Assembly: GCA_966185765.1 (NCBI GenBank)
Contig: CBIFVZ010000025.1
Coordinates: 1 to 43,613 of the forward strand
DNA length: 43,613 nt
Source: CBIFVZ01 sp966185765
GTDB lineage: Bacteria; Pseudomonadota; Gammaproteobacteria; Enterobacterales; Enterobacteriaceae
Direction: 5' to 3'
Shown: positions 43,507 through 43,613 of the stretch, piece after piece
How the letters are laid out: the number at the start of each line of letters is the position of its first letter
How positions within the stretch are numbered: the stretch's first letter is position 1
The notes under the pieces: model-generated
Databases searched by the model: none
What the model was told of the DNA's origin: nothing
What the model saw: only the letters and a program-made list of their open reading frames with translations
Position numbers and translations under genes: made by a program

Positions 43507-43613
43507 ATGGCACAAGTTATAAATACAAACTCACTGGCCCTCACGACTCAAAAAAATATGAACCGCTCTCAGTCTACATTAAGTAGTGCTATTGAGCGTT
43601 TGTCATCCGGGCT
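43507..43613 (+). CDS. Flagellin, copy 2, N-terminal part (cut by window end)
   Basis: The first 35 codons of a second flagellin: MAQVINTNSLALTTQKNMNR, then SQSTLSSAIERLSSG. This start is closer to standard FliC than that of copy 1. It begins 26 bases after the copy 1 stop with a weak AAGG ribosome site and no room for a separate promoter, so the two are probably cotranscribed. The rest is outside the window. Confidence 0.93.
   Translation, partial: MAQVINTNSLALTTQKNMNRSQSTLSSAIERLSSG
43559..43613 (+). repeat. 55-bp identical segment, copy in flagellin 2
   Basis: Second copy of the segment at 42357-42411, running to the window end without a difference. It points to recent duplication or gene conversion between the two flagellin genes. 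Confidence 0.95.

Overview
The window is chromosomal DNA of a member of the Enterobacteriaceae. It carries the yhjC-yhjD-yhjE, yhjG, yhjJ, dctA, pdeK and bcs genes that are clustered in Escherichia coli K-12, followed by a truncated dppF, the gene that lies near bcsG in E. coli. The proteins resemble their E. coli counterparts closely along their length but are clearly diverged. The genus cannot be fixed from the sequence alone.

Positions 1-11391 hold core genes, mostly on the minus strand: a partial MFS transporter (yhjE), a BrkB-family membrane protein (yhjD), a LysR regulator (yhjC/rcdB-like) divergent from a short-chain dehydrogenase, an AsmA-family protein (yhjG), an inactive M16 peptidase homologue (yhjJ), the C4-dicarboxylate transporter DctA and the c-di-GMP phosphodiesterase PdeK. 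Between yhjG and yhjJ, where E. coli has pdeH and kdgK, there are about 420 bases without a convincing gene. They contain several strong hairpins that look like the C4 antisense RNA/Ash immunity region of P4-type phages.

Positions 11493-25637 are a complete E. coli-type cellulose locus. bcsR-Q-A-B-Z-C run on the minus strand and bcsE-F-G run divergently on the plus strand. Synthase, periplasmic and outer-membrane export parts, the c-di-GMP receptor BcsE and the phosphoethanolamine transferase BcsG are all present with their key motifs.

Positions 25638-27600 are a scarred junction: the 3' piece of an NDH-2-like oxidoreductase gene, an intact Hra1/Tia-type outer-membrane barrel protein, a perfect 20-bp hairpin and a dppF 3' fragment with a nonsense codon.

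Positions 27600-42146 are an accessory chaperone-usher island. Its core is one tightly packed operon: major pilin, usher, chaperone, minor pilin, EAL protein, a 95-residue unknown, a PapI-like protein, a LuxR-like regulator, a second chaperone, two minor pilins and a tip adhesin. Upstream are two further adhesin units: minor-minor-adhesin, and an adhesin broken by a frameshift. Each of these two units, and the major pilin operon, is headed by a diverged copy of the same ~313-bp non-coding leader. In the leader two sites (GATC in copies 1 and 2; GACC and GATC in copy 3) lie exactly 112 bp apart. With a PapI-like gene in the operon, this suggests Dam/Lrp-type switching of separate adhesin cassettes. 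The first unit was derived from a copy of the regulator-chaperone-minor-minor-adhesin module, and the scar of the lost chaperone is still readable.

Positions 42305-43613 hold two tandem flagellin genes. The first has an unusual central domain and an Asp-Pro-Asn-Pro repeat; the second is cut by the window end. Cellulose, fimbriae, flagellin and at least four c-di-GMP-linked proteins (PdeK, BcsA, BcsE and the fimbrial EAL protein) sit together, so the region reads as a cluster for switching between motile and attached life.
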